From positions 124,001 through 188,000 of the forward strand of contig NZ_FTPB01000002.1 of the NCBI RefSeq assembly GCF_900155595.1: DNA of 64,000 nt, given 5' to 3'. Origin of the DNA: Actinomyces mediterranea. GTDB taxonomy: Bacteria; Actinomycetota; Actinomycetes; Actinomycetales; Actinomycetaceae. A program made the translations under genes and the position numbers. The notes beneath the pieces are model-generated. The model did no database searches and was not told where the DNA came from. It was given only the letters and a program-made list of their open reading frames with translations. Of this stretch, positions 16,510 to 25,300 are shown one piece after another (position 1 is the first letter of the stretch; each line of letters starts with the position of its first letter).

Positions 16510-16554
16510 CCGCCCTCGCCGGAGCAACCCTTAGAGGGTACCCGACAAGGGCGG
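16510..16554 (-). terminator. Weak hairpin after prs
   Basis: Seven-bp arms CCGCCCT and AGGGCGG, with further internal pairing, lie just beyond the prs stop. It might attenuate rather than end transcription into rplY. Confidence 0.3.
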
Positions 16555-16565
16555 CGTTACGCGAG

Positions 16566-17537
16566 TCAGTCGAAGAGGGATGTGACGGATCCGTCGTCGA
16601 AGACCTCGCGGATCGCGCGCGCCAGCAGCGGGGCGATCGGCAGGATCGTCAGAGTCGGGAAGCGCTTCTCCATGGGGATCGGCAGGGTGTCGGTGACGAC
16701 GACCTCAGCGGCTCCGCATTCTGCGAGGCGGCGGGTCGCCGGATCGGAAAGGATGCCGTGGGTGGCGCTGACGATGACCTTCTTCGCCCCGGCGTCCATG
16801 AGGACCTTAACCGCCTCGGTGATCGTGCCCGCGGTGTCGATCATGTCGTCGACGAGGACGCAGTCCATGCCGGCGACATCGCCGACGACCCGGTTGGCGA
16901 CGGCGACATTCGGACGCGTCGTGTCACGGGTCTTGTGGACAAAGGCGAGGGGGCAGGCGCCCAGCTTCTTCGACCACTTCTCCGCGACGCGGATGCGGCC
17001 CGCGTCCGGGGACACCATGACCGTGTTCGTCAGGTCGACGCGGGATCGCACGTAGTCGACGAGGACGGGCATCGCCCACAGGTGGTCGACGGGTCCGTCG
17101 AAGAAGCCCTGCTCCTGGGAAGCGTGAAGGTCGACGCTCATCACACGGTCCGCGCCCGCGGTCTTGTACATATCGGCGACCATGCGCGCGGAGATCGGCT
17201 CGCGGCCTTGGTGCTTCTTGTCCTGACGCGAATACGGATAGTAGGGGGAGACCACTGTGATGCGCTTCGCCGAGGCGCGCTTGGCGGCGTCGACCATGAG
17301 CAGCTGCTCCATGAGCCACTTGTTGATGTCGCCGGTGTGCGACTGGAGGACGAAGACGTCGGCGCCCCTGACGGACTCGGCGAAACGAACGTAGATCTCG
17401 CCGCTGGCGAAGTCGTAGGCGGTGACCGGAGTCAGTCCGCACCCGATCTCCTCACCAACTTGCTCTGCGAGTTCCAAGTGCGCGCGCCCTGAAACGAGGA
17501 CGAGGCTCTTCTCCCCGGTGGTCACCAATCCGCTCAT
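16566..17537 (-). CDS. prs: Ribose-phosphate pyrophosphokinase
   Basis: 323 residues, the standard length. It makes PRPP from ribose-5-phosphate and ATP for purine, pyrimidine, His and Trp synthesis. VSPYYPYSRQDKK, the MSVDLHASQ metal site, and the PRPP loop VLVDDMIDTAGT are all intact. GGGGAGG lies 9 nt before the ATG. It starts 37 nt after glmU, in the usual glmU-prs-rplY order. Confidence 0.97.
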   Translation of the reverse strand: MSGLVTTGEKSLVLVSGRAHLELAEQVGEEIGCGLTPVTAYDFASGEIYVRFAESVRGADVFVLQSHTGDINKWLMEQLLMVDAAKRASAKRITVVSPYYPYSRQDKKHQGREPISARMVADMYKTAGADRVMSVDLHASQEQGFFDGPVDHLWAMPVLVDYVRSRVDLTNTVMVSPDAGRIRVAEKWSKKLGACPLAFVHKTRDTTRPNVAVANRVVGDVAGMDCVLVDDMIDTAGTITEAVKVLMDAGAKKVIVSATHGILSDPATRRLAECGAAEVVVTDTLPIPMEKRFPTLTILPIAPLLARAIREVFDDGSVTSLFD

Positions 17538-17574
17538 GCGGCGTTCCTCCCCTTACTTGTGAACCCGGATCCGG

Positions 17575-18615
17575 TCAATCGCGTTCGGTACGGCCGAAAA
17601 CGCTCAGTGGTCTCATCATCGTATCCGCTGAGACGGCTGCGTTTTCCACCCATGAGGCGCGAATCGTGGCGCTGTCGCTCACTGTGGCGTTATCGAGGAC
17701 GGTTCCAGGGCCGATCTCACATCCGCTTCCGACGCAGGTGGCCCCGCGCAGCACACAATTCGGCCAGATCGTGGTGTCCTGGCCGATGGTGACATCGACT
17801 CCGATCCACGTCGAGGAGGGGTCGATGATGGTGACCCCGGCGCGCATATGCATCTCGCAGGTGCGGCGGTTGAACTCCTTGCCGAGGGCAGCGAGTTGAA
17901 CCCGGTCGTTGCAGCCCTCCGTCTGCCAGGCGTCGTCGAGGACGAGGGCGCCCGCCGTGCGCCCCGAGGGCGCGGCGGCTGCGACGACATCGGTGAGGTA
18001 GACCTCCCCCTGGGCATTGTCGGTGCCGACGGTGGCGAGGGTGGCGGCAAGGAATGCCCCATCGAAGGCGTAGACGCCGGAATTGACTTCAGTGATGGCG
18101 ACTTGTTCGGGGTTCGCGTCGGACTGTTCGACGATTCCGGTGACTGCTCCGGCCTCGTCGCGGATGATGCGGCCGTACCCGGTGGGGTCGAGGGCGTTGA
18201 AGGTGAGGACGGTGACCGCATTGCCCGCAGTTTCGTGCTCGTCGACGAGGGCGGCGAGGGTGTCGGTGGCGAGCATGGGGACGTCACCGCTGGTGACGAC
18301 GACGGTGCCGTCGGGCGCCCCGTGGGCGTTGCTCAGGGCGTTGAGCGCGCACAGGACCGCCCGGCCGGTCCCCGGAATGTCGTCCTGGTCGGCGATGAAA
18401 GCATCCGGCATGACGCGTTCGATTTCGGCGACGACTGTTTCACGCTGGTGGCGCACGACTGCGACGAGGTGTCGGGGGTCCAGGCCCTTCGCTGCACGTA
18501 GTGCATGGCCGATGAGTGAGAGTCCCGCGACCGGGTGGACGACTTTGGGCAGTCGGGATTTCATGCGAGTGCCCTGGCCAGCGGCCAGAACGATGACGGC
18601 AGCGGGAGAGGCCAT
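17575..18615 (-). CDS. glmU: GlmU uridyltransferase, C-terminal acetyltransferase region missing
   Basis: 346 residues where GlmU normally has 450-490. The N-terminal N-acetylglucosamine-1-phosphate uridyltransferase is complete: LAAGQGTRMKSRLPK at 9-23, TSGDVPM, EVNSGVYAFD, GEVYLTDVV. Only the first left-handed beta-helix turns follow (TWIGVDVTIG, GSGCEIGPGT) before the stop. The acetyl-CoA and glucosamine-phosphate binding half is absent, and only 37 nt separate the stop from prs, so it is deleted rather than frameshifted. The cell would need another glucosamine-1-phosphate acetyltransferase, or the gene is a pyrophosphorylase of a different role. Confidence 0.85.
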   Translation of the reverse strand: MASPAAVIVLAAGQGTRMKSRLPKVVHPVAGLSLIGHALRAAKGLDPRHLVAVVRHQRETVVAEIERVMPDAFIADQDDIPGTGRAVLCALNALSNAHGAPDGTVVVTSGDVPMLATDTLAALVDEHETAGNAVTVLTFNALDPTGYGRIIRDEAGAVTGIVEQSDANPEQVAITEVNSGVYAFDGAFLAATLATVGTDNAQGEVYLTDVVAAAAPSGRTAGALVLDDAWQTEGCNDRVQLAALGKEFNRRTCEMHMRAGVTIIDPSSTWIGVDVTIGQDTTIWPNCVLRGATCVGSGCEIGPGTVLDNATVSDSATIRASWVENAAVSADTMMRPLSVFGRTERD

Positions 18616-18663
18616 GTCATCCTCCGGTGTTTGCGCCGGACCCGCCCACCGGGTCGGCTCTAG

Positions 18664-18734
18664 CTCCGCCCCCAGGATTCGAACCTGGACTAAGGGCACC
18701 AAAAACCCCTGTGCTGCCGTTACACCAAGGCGGA
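18664..18734 (-). tRNA. tRNA-Gln (anticodon TTG)
   Basis: A full cloverleaf reads on the minus strand. The acceptor stem is TCCGCCT with GGGCGGA, the D arm GTGTAACGGCAGCAC, the anticodon loop TTTTGGT with anticodon TTG, and the T arm CCAGG TTCGAAT CCTGG. CCA is not encoded. It lies between glmU and the TetR gene. Two pairs at the ends of the anticodon stem are G-T wobbles. Confidence 0.95.
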
Positions 18735-18867
18735 AAGCGCGGTCTGATTGTGTCATAGATTCGCGCCGATATGCGCATCCTTGGGCGAACGTCACTCTTG
18801 GCGCGCTCTGACCGTGCCCGGCGGCGCAGCACTGTCGGCGCACAGGCGTCGATGGGATACTGGTGTC

Positions 18868-19518
18868 ATGTCGGAGAAACGTACACGGATGAGCGGTTTC
18901 GAGCGCCGCGAGCAGCTGGTGGCGGTGGGACGCTCCCTCTTCGCCCTCAAGGGCTTCGATGCGACGAGCGTCGAGGAGATCGCCGCGAAGGCGAAAGTTT
19001 CCAAACCCGTGGTGTACGAGCATTTCGGCGGCAAGGAGGGCCTGTACGCGGTGATCGTCGACCGCGAGGTCCAATCCCTCGTCTCGTCACTGCACCATTC
19101 GCTGGAGTCTTCGCAACGCCCCCGCGTCCTCTTGGAAAATGCGACACTCGCCCTGCTCGACTACGTCGAGTCGAATACCGACGGCTTCCGGGTGCTGGTG
19201 CGCGACGCGCCGACGGATCGCACACAGGGGTCGTTCTCCTCCGTGTTGGGCGATGTGGCATCGAAGGTGGAGCATCTTCTCGCCGAACAATTCGACCGCA
19301 CGAATATCAACCCGAATCTGGCGCCCCTGTACGCGCAGATGCTCGTCGGTCTGATCGCGCAGGTCGGCCAGTGGTGGCTCGACGATCGGCGGATGAAGAA
19401 GGACGGGGTCGCCGCCCACGTCGTCAACCTCGTGTGGAATGGGGTGCGCAATATGCGCCCCGCCCCGACCCTCATCGTCCGTTCGTCGTCTGATCCGCCG
19501 GGCAAGAATCCCCACTAA
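18868..19518 (+). CDS. TetR family transcriptional regulator
   Basis: 216 residues. The N-terminal helix-turn-helix spans about 12-58, with GFDATSVEEIAAKAKVSKPV and VYEHFGGKEGLYAVIV being typical. A helical ligand domain follows. The ATG at 18868 has only a weak upstream site. Its target is not evident: the neighbours are a tRNA gene and a DUF1540 gene. Regulators of this sequence type with KPVVYEHFGGKEG are common single genes in Actinobacteria. Confidence 0.9.
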   Translation: MSEKRTRMSGFERREQLVAVGRSLFALKGFDATSVEEIAAKAKVSKPVVYEHFGGKEGLYAVIVDREVQSLVSSLHHSLESSQRPRVLLENATLALLDYVESNTDGFRVLVRDAPTDRTQGSFSSVLGDVASKVEHLLAEQFDRTNINPNLAPLYAQMLVGLIAQVGQWWLDDRRMKKDGVAAHVVNLVWNGVRNMRPAPTLIVRSSSDPPGKNPH

Positions 19519-19545
19519 GAACCGTGCCCGCTCCGCGGCATGTGT

Positions 19546-19827
19546 TCAGCGGGCCTCGAAAGAGAGGCAGTCGGCAGTGGTGGCGCCCACGCGGATCGCT
19601 TCAGCGGTGCATTCGAGGGCGGAGTTGTGCACGCAGTCGGCTTTCTGGCAGGCGCCGACGAATGGGACTGCCGTGTCGAGTCCGCCCTTGATGTTCAGAG
19701 GAACGAAGGTGGTGCAGGTCTGGGCGTAGCCGACGGTGATGGCAGCAGCACCACAACTCTTGGTCCGGTTGTAGGAGCAGCTCTCAACAGAGCAGTCCAT
19801 AACACGGGGCATCGGAATGGCGGTCAT
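19546..19827 (-). CDS. DUF1540 domain protein with two cysteine-rich motifs
   Basis: 93 residues with two copies of a Cys pattern (CSVESCSYNRTKSC near 12-25 and CQKADCVHNSALEC near 60-73), each followed by a further TC or DC. The spacing suggests zinc or other metal binding by two small domains, as in DUF1540 proteins of Clostridia and Actinobacteria. Function is unknown. GAGGAGAGA precedes the ATG. It converges with the TetR gene. Confidence 0.88.
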   Translation of the reverse strand: MTAIPMPRVMDCSVESCSYNRTKSCGAAAITVGYAQTCTTFVPLNIKGGLDTAVPFVGACQKADCVHNSALECTAEAIRVGATTADCLSFEAR

Positions 19828-20062
19828 GTCGATCTCTCCTCATAGTGTCCGTGTCCTCGCGCCGTATGCGCCGAGGATGTTGTATCTATTGCACTCCCCC
19901 GTCTCGCATATGTCGATAAACCCGCTATTTGCGCAGGTAAAAACCTATTTACAATAAAGAGCTACTCAACGTATTCCGTAGCGCCGACGCAACGAAATGC
20001 ATCGTATTTTCTGCTGTTGTTATCACGTAATTCGATAAGGGGAATCTGCTACAGCAGCGTCC
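19828..20062. other. Intergenic AT-richer stretch
   Basis: 235 nt between DUF1540 and the ABC-F gene with no reading frame. From 19900 to 20045 the base composition is clearly poorer in G and C than anything within 10 kb. It includes an AGGT-AAAA-ACCT mini hairpin near 19938. It must contain the DUF1540 promoter (minus strand) and the end of the ABC-F transcript. Confidence 0.5.
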
Positions 20063-21919
20063 TCATTCGGCTGCCGCCGCAGCGTCCAACCAGGTTTCCT
20101 CGGCCTCGTTGATTTCCTCCACCAGCCGATGATGAGTCAATGACATGTCAGTGAGCTCTCCCACCTTCGACGGGTCCTGGGCGACGGCCTCGCTGAGCCT
20201 CTCCAACTCCGCCTCAACGGCGTCCGCCTCGGCCTGCAACTTCGCCAGGCGCCGCTCCAGCCTGTCCGCCTCTTTCTTCGCGGCCCAGCGCGCGGCTCCC
20301 GCGCCGGGCGCCGCCCTCATCGGCTCCGCATCCGTTCGCCTGTCTGGCGCTGCAGCGGATTGTGCGCGCAGCTGAAGGTACTGTTCGACCCCTCCCGGCA
20401 GAGCGCGGACTCGTCCGTCCCCGAGCAGAGCGACCTGGTGGTCCGTGACCCGTTCGAGCAGATACCGGTCGTGTGAGACGACGACGAGGGTGCCCGGGAA
20501 GGAGTCGAGGAGGTCCTCCATCGCGGCGAGGGTATCCGTGTCGAGGTCGTTGGTCGGCTCATCGAGGAGCAGCACATTCGGTTGGGCCATGAGGAGACGC
20601 ATGAGTTGCAGGCGGCGCCTCTCCCCGCCGGAGATCTCGCTGATCCTCGTGTAGGCGCGCATTCTGGTGAAGCCCATCCGTTCCGTCATCTGTGCGGCCG
20701 TCAGCTCGCGCCCATCAACGACGACCACCTGGGCGACGTCCGCAACAGCGTCGACGACCCGCATGTCCGCGAGCGCGTCGAGTTCGTGCGTGTCTTGTGA
20801 CAGGGTCGCCACCTCGACGGTCTTCCCCCGCTTCACGCGCCCTCGATCGGGGGTGAGGTCACCGCGCAAAAGGTTGAGCAGTGTCGTCTTACCGGCGCCG
20901 TTGACTCCGACGACGCCGACCCGCTCCGCCGGGGCGAGGCGCAGCGTCACGTCCTCGAAGATCGTATTGCGCGCACCGTCGGGAGTCTCGAAAGACAGGG
21001 AGACTTCTTCGAGGTCGATGACGTCCTTGCCCAGGCGTGCGGTCGCCATCGTGACGAGTTCCACATGGTCGCGCGGCGGCGGCACATCGGCGATGAGCGC
21101 TTCGGCCTGGGCGATGTGGAACTTGGGTTTGGATGTGCGCGCGGGCGCTCCCCTGCGCAGCCACGCGAGTTCCTTCGTCAGCAGATTCGCCCGTTTCGCG
21201 GCGGCGACATCCGCTTGGCGCGCACGCTCTGCACGGGCCAGCGTATACGCCGCATAGGAGCCGTCGTACACTTCGACGCGCCCCGCGATCTGCGGCCGAT
21301 CCCCACCGGGGTCGATGCCGGGGACGACCTCCCAGATGTGTTCGCACACAGCGTCGAGGAACCAGCGGTCGTGGGTGACGACCATGAGCGCCCCCTGAGC
21401 GCCGGTCCTGGCGAAACGCGCGTTGACGTGGGCGGCGAGCCAGGAAACGCCCTCGATGTCAAGGTGGTTCGTCGGCTCGTCGAGGCAGACGACATCCGAT
21501 GGCACCGCGAGGACGCGGGCGAGGGCGACGCGGCGGCGCTGACCGCCCGACAACGCGGACACGGCGGAGCGCAGGTCGATGTCGACAAGCAAACCCCGGT
21601 GGATGTCCCGGATCGCGGGCGAGGACGCCCACTCGTATTCCGCGATACCCGGGTGGACGGCCTCGACGACCGTGTCCGCCGGATTGAGGGTGTCTGCCTG
21701 GTCGAGGACGGCGACGCGCACCCCGTCGCGGCGCGTGATGATGCCCCCGTCGGGCTCTTGGATTCCCGCGATGAGGCGCAGCAACGTCGATTTGCCCGCT
21801 CCATTCGGGCCGAGGACTCCCACCCGTGAACCGTCGTCGAGTCCGACGGTGACATCGGCGAGAAGTTTGCGCGAGCCCGCGAGGACGGAGATGGCCTGGG
21901 TTCCCAGAAGATGCGCCAT
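20063..21919 (-). CDS. ABC-F family ATPase (Uup/EttA type)
   Basis: 618 residues without membrane segments. It has two ATPase cassettes: GPNGAGKST with LSGGQRRRVALAR and LDEPTNHLDIE, then GVNGAGKTT with ISGGERRRLQLMR and LDEPTNDLDTD. A basic linker (GAPARTSKPKF) lies between, and a C-terminal coiled coil (about 550-610) follows, as in Uup. ABC-F proteins act on the ribosome as translation factors or antibiotic protection factors. The start abuts the ispE stop (TGAATG), so it is the last gene of the rsmA-ispE operon, as in other Actinobacteria. Confidence 0.93.
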   Translation of the reverse strand: MAHLLGTQAISVLAGSRKLLADVTVGLDDGSRVGVLGPNGAGKSTLLRLIAGIQEPDGGIITRRDGVRVAVLDQADTLNPADTVVEAVHPGIAEYEWASSPAIRDIHRGLLVDIDLRSAVSALSGGQRRRVALARVLAVPSDVVCLDEPTNHLDIEGVSWLAAHVNARFARTGAQGALMVVTHDRWFLDAVCEHIWEVVPGIDPGGDRPQIAGRVEVYDGSYAAYTLARAERARQADVAAAKRANLLTKELAWLRRGAPARTSKPKFHIAQAEALIADVPPPRDHVELVTMATARLGKDVIDLEEVSLSFETPDGARNTIFEDVTLRLAPAERVGVVGVNGAGKTTLLNLLRGDLTPDRGRVKRGKTVEVATLSQDTHELDALADMRVVDAVADVAQVVVVDGRELTAAQMTERMGFTRMRAYTRISEISGGERRRLQLMRLLMAQPNVLLLDEPTNDLDTDTLAAMEDLLDSFPGTLVVVSHDRYLLERVTDHQVALLGDGRVRALPGGVEQYLQLRAQSAAAPDRRTDAEPMRAAPGAGAARWAAKKEADRLERRLAKLQAEADAVEAELERLSEAVAQDPSKVGELTDMSLTHHRLVEEINEAEETWLDAAAAAE

Positions 21920-22909
21920 TCAGCGGGTCCCCTCGACTTCGATGCGCGCGCCTTCAGCGGGCCCCGAGGTGGCGAGGGCAGCTTTGACGCTCTCGCAGGA
22001 CGCGAGGTCCTCCACGAGGAAGCGGGCGTGGTCGGCGTCGGCTGCGAGGGCCGCGATCGAGGGTCCGGATCCGCACAGGTGGACCGCGAGCGCCCCTGCC
22101 CGTCTTGCTGCTTCGACGGTGTCGGCCAGTTCGGGACGCAGGCTCAGCGCCGTCTCTTCGAGATCGTTGACGAGGGCGGGAGCGAGATCCTGGACGCTTC
22201 CGGTGAGCGCCACCCGCTCGGCGCCGGTGAGGGATTCGAGCGGTTTCCACGACCCCTGGGGCCCTCCTACAGTGTCGAGGGCGGCGAATGCTTCGGAGGT
22301 GGACAGCCCCCCGTGCGCGAGGGCGATCGCCCAGTGGTGGCCAGCCTCGCTCGGATCGGGGTCGCCCGCAGCGAGGAGCTCCATATGGTCGCCCCTGCCG
22401 GTTCCCAGGGCGATTCCCCCCATGAGGCATGCGGGTACGTCTGCACCGAGGGTCCGCCCGATCGTTTCCAACTGGTCCGGGTTCAGCCCCAGCTCCCATA
22501 GTTCATTGCAGGCGACGAGTGCGGCTGCGGCATCGGCGGAGCCCCCCGCCATTCCCCCTGCCATGGGGATGTGTTTGTCGACGGTGATGGTAAGGCCTGC
22601 TGCGGTTGCTGCCCACGGTCCCGCCATGGCAAGCCTTTGGAGGACTTTCGCGGCTCTGCCCGCTAGGTGGGAGTCGGCGGGCAGGTCGCGCATGGCACGC
22701 GTCGTCGCCTCGTCGATTCCGCCGCCGGGAAGGTGGGCGGTCGTGTCGATCCTGATGCCCAGTGTCTTCGAAGTGCGCACAGTGACGTACTCGCGCAGGT
22801 GCAGGGCCTCGAAGACGGTGACGAGGGGGTGGTAGCCGTCCCGAGAGGGCTCGCCGACCCTCAATGTGAGGTTCACTTTCGCGGGTGCGCTCGCACGTAC
22901 TTCACGCAT
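21920..22909 (-). CDS. ispE: 4-diphosphocytidyl-2-C-methyl-D-erythritol kinase
   Basis: 329 residues of the GHMP kinase fold. It performs the fourth step of the MEP isoprenoid pathway. [12 protein letters not shown] at 8-19, the ATP loop [17 protein letters not shown] near 115, and the C-terminal HLCGSGPS are diagnostic. The ATG at 22907-22909 overlaps the rsmA stop by 8 nt and follows GAGGGGAG, which supports this start over longer in-frame options. Confidence 0.95.
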   Translation of the reverse strand: MREVRASAPAKVNLTLRVGEPSRDGYHPLVTVFEALHLREYVTVRTSKTLGIRIDTTAHLPGGGIDEATTRAMRDLPADSHLAGRAAKVLQRLAMAGPWAATAAGLTITVDKHIPMAGGMAGGSADAAAALVACNELWELGLNPDQLETIGRTLGADVPACLMGGIALGTGRGDHMELLAAGDPDPSEAGHHWAIALAHGGLSTSEAFAALDTVGGPQGSWKPLESLTGAERVALTGSVQDLAPALVNDLEETALSLRPELADTVEAARRAGALAVHLCGSGPSIAALAADADHARFLVEDLASCESVKAALATSGPAEGARIEVEGTR

Positions 22910-23963
22910 CGGCGCTCCCCTCGTGCGCGGCATCGCTGGTCGCCGCTTCGGGGGTGTCCTTCGTCCTCGGATCGATCCGCATCTCAATGATTCCTGCTTC
23001 GCGCAGGTCGATGAGGGCGCGACCGAGGCGGACGTAGTCGTCGATGCCGAGGGTTTCCCCGCGTGCCGATGGGGAGATCCGCGCGGCGTCGAGGAGGGCT
23101 TCAGCTCCGGCCGTAGAGCCCGCCCATGTTTTGAGGGCTGCGCGCAGGGTCTTGCGCCGCTGCCCGAAGGCGACGTCGCACACTTCGAAGACGGCTCGGC
23201 GCAGTGCATCGTCTCCGCGCGGGGTTTCGGTGCGGTGCAGGCGAACGAGGGCGGAGTCGACATTGGGCACCGGCCAGAACACGGTGCGCCCGATCGTCCC
23301 GACCCTTTCAACATCGCCGTACCAGGCGGCTTTGACGCTGGGGACGCCGTAGGTGCGAGAGCCGGGGCCTGCGGCGAGGCGGTCCGCGACCTCGGCCTGG
23401 ACCATGACGAGGACGTCGGTCAGGCTGGGGAAGCTCTCCAGCATCGCGAGGAGGACGGGCACGGCGACGTTGTAGGGCAGGTTCGCGACGAGTTTCCTCG
23501 GAGGCGGCCAGTCGACGCCGAAGTCGTCGTTGCCGCTGATCGTTGTGGCGTCCGCGGTGACGACGTGGAGTCTGTGCGCGGCCTCGGGCATGCGCGAGCG
23601 CACGGTCTCGGGCAGTGCCGCGGCCAGCGGCGGGTCGATTTCAATAGCGCGGACTCTGGCGCCCGCTTCCAAGATGGCGAGTGTGAGGGAGCCGAGCCCC
23701 GGGCCGATTTCGACGACCTCGTCCCCCGCTTCTACTCCCCCGGCGCGCACGATGCGCCGGACGGTGCCTGCGTCGTGGACGAAGTTCTGGCCAAGGACCT
23801 TGGTGGGGCGGATGCCGAGGGCTTGGGCGATGGCGCGCACTTCAAGAGGGCCGAGGAGGCCCGAAGCGGATGGCTGGGCGCCTTCGGGCAGTGTCGGGTC
23901 GGTGCGGTGCGGTGCACTCTTCGTCCCGGTGCGGTTCTCGGCGGGTCTGCGGCTTCTGGTCAC
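22902..23963 (-). CDS. rsmA: 16S rRNA adenine-1518/1519 dimethyltransferase
   Basis: 353 residues from a GTG. It dimethylates two adjacent adenines at the 3' end of 16S r[18 protein letters not shown], the SAM motif [27 protein letters not shown] (NLPY catalytic motif) and [14 protein letters not shown] are present. The C-terminus is about 40 residues longer than usual and acidic. Its usual upstream neighbours (rpf and tatD) are 31 kb away in this genome. Confidence 0.95.
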   Translation of the reverse strand: MTRSRRPAENRTGTKSAPHRTDPTLPEGAQPSASGLLGPLEVRAIAQALGIRPTKVLGQNFVHDAGTVRRIVRAGGVEAGDEVVEIGPGLGSLTLAILEAGARVRAIEIDPPLAAALPETVRSRMPEAAHRLHVVTADATTISGNDDFGVDWPPPRKLVANLPYNVAVPVLLAMLESFPSLTDVLVMVQAEVADRLAAGPGSRTYGVPSVKAAWYGDVERVGTIGRTVFWPVPNVDSALVRLHRTETPRGDDALRRAVFEVCDVAFGQRRKTLRAALKTWAGSTAGAEALLDAARISPSARGETLGIDDYVRLGRALIDLREAGIIEMRIDPRTKDTPEAATSDAAHEGSADA

Positions 23964-24045
23964 GCCCCGAGTCTAGTCGAGGGTCTTGGGCAATCATGCC
24001 GTGATCCTCTTGTCTGACGGTGCGTGCCGTGAGATTGTGTCAAGT

Positions 24046-25153
24046 ATGGATCAGTCGCAGACCAGTGTGAGCATGGCGGACATCGCCGAAGCCGCGTCTG
24101 TCGCCGTATCCACGGTGTCCCGGGCGCTGAGCAACGCGCCCGGAGTCTCAGCCGCCAAACGGGAGGAGATCCTCGCCTGCGGTCATACCCACCATCCCCT
24201 GTCGGGGAGTCTCAGCCGCCAAACGGGAGGAGATCCTCGCCCTTGCGCGGCGCATGGGCTACCTCGCGCCAACGGACGCACACTCAGAGCCAGCGGCATC
24301 GGGACCCGGATCGCGCGAATCGGATCGACGGACGCTGCGGATCACGGCTGTTGTTCCCGAATCCGATCGGTGGATCTTCGGCTCGATCCTCGCCGGAATC
24401 CACGACGTCCTCTCCCCCTACAATGCCGCATTGCAGGTCCGCCAAGGTCTGAGCGCATCGGAGCGGGCCAGCTTCCTCGCAGACCCGAATCTGGCGAATC
24501 GAACGGATCTGGTCATCCTTGTTCCGGCGCCCCGGGACATCTCCGTTGAGGCTCTCAAGGCTCTGCCCCTCCCCATCGTCATCGCGGGAACCGTCGTTGA
24601 CGGGGTGCCCAGCGTGGGCATCGACGATGTCGAAGTGGGGCGGATGGCGACGAATTACCTGCACAATCTGGGTTTGGCCTCGATCGCTTATGTGGGTTTC
24701 CTCGATCACGAGGGAACCTCGGGTGTTGCCACACAGCGCAGGGGCGAGGGCTATGAAGAGGCGATGACGAGGGCGGGCCTGGAACCGCGGTTCGTCAAAG
24801 TTCCCTTCACCCCGGGTCCCGGTCGTGCAGCCGCGGAGTATCTGCTGGCCACTGAGAATCTGCCCGACGCAGTGATCTGCTCATCAGATGAGATCGCCGT
24901 CGACCTCATATCGACCTTCAGGCGGGCGGGAGTGGAGATCCCCGAGGACATCTCCGTCATCGGGGTGGACGATCACCCGATCGCCCAGGTTTTGGGGCTC
25001 ACGACGATCGCACAGCCCGCGCGGGAACAGGGGCGCGAAGCCGCTCGCCTGGCATTGAGGATCCTCGAATCGCCCTCGTCCGACAGCGTAGGAGAATCCA
25101 TCGCACTGCCCACTCGCCTCGTCATGCGCCACACTACGCGGCGCCACTCCTGA
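24046..25153 (+). pseudogene. LacI family regulator split by a 64-bp partial duplication
   Basis: The helix-turn-helix (MADIAEAASVAVSTVSRAL) and the periplasmic-binding-like sensor domain (ITAVVPESDRWIFGSILAGI through VIGVDDHPIAQVLGLTT) are both well preserved but lie in different frames. A 36-bp segment at 24142-24177 is repeated exactly at 24206-24241 with 28 bp of unrelated DNA between, so 64 bp were added and the frame is lost. Removing one unit restores EEILALARRMGYLAP. It sits just upstream of treC and the trehalose PTS, which it presumably repressed. A shortened sensor-only product from the ATG at 24254 lacks a ribosome site. Confidence 0.85.
24142..24241 (+). repeat. 36-bp direct repeat causing the LacI frameshift
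   Basis: Copies at 24142-24177 and 24206-24241 are identical. The repeat period is 64 bp, which is 1 modulo 3. Recombination between the copies would delete one period and repair the gene. Confidence 0.9.
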
Positions 25154-25175
25154 GGGTCGTCGCCACGCCTTTCTA

Positions 25176-25221
25176 CGCAAATGCGCAACATTTTTGCATA
25201 GCAGCGCAATAAATCGCGCAA
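25176..25221. promoter_or_regulatory. Likely LacI operator region of the trehalose genes
   Basis: Three GCGCAA motifs start at 25183, 25204 and 25216, and TTGC..GCAA forms an inverted repeat at 25194-25209, all in the gap between the regulator and treC. The position and symmetry suit a LacI-family repressor that controls treC and the PTS. The exact promoter is not clear. Confidence 0.45.
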
Positions 25222-25300
25222 AGATCTGACGGGATCGTCTGCATCCGCTCTACCGTGGAGTTTCTACTGCGACTCAATGACGAGCGGCGAAGGACCGGCT

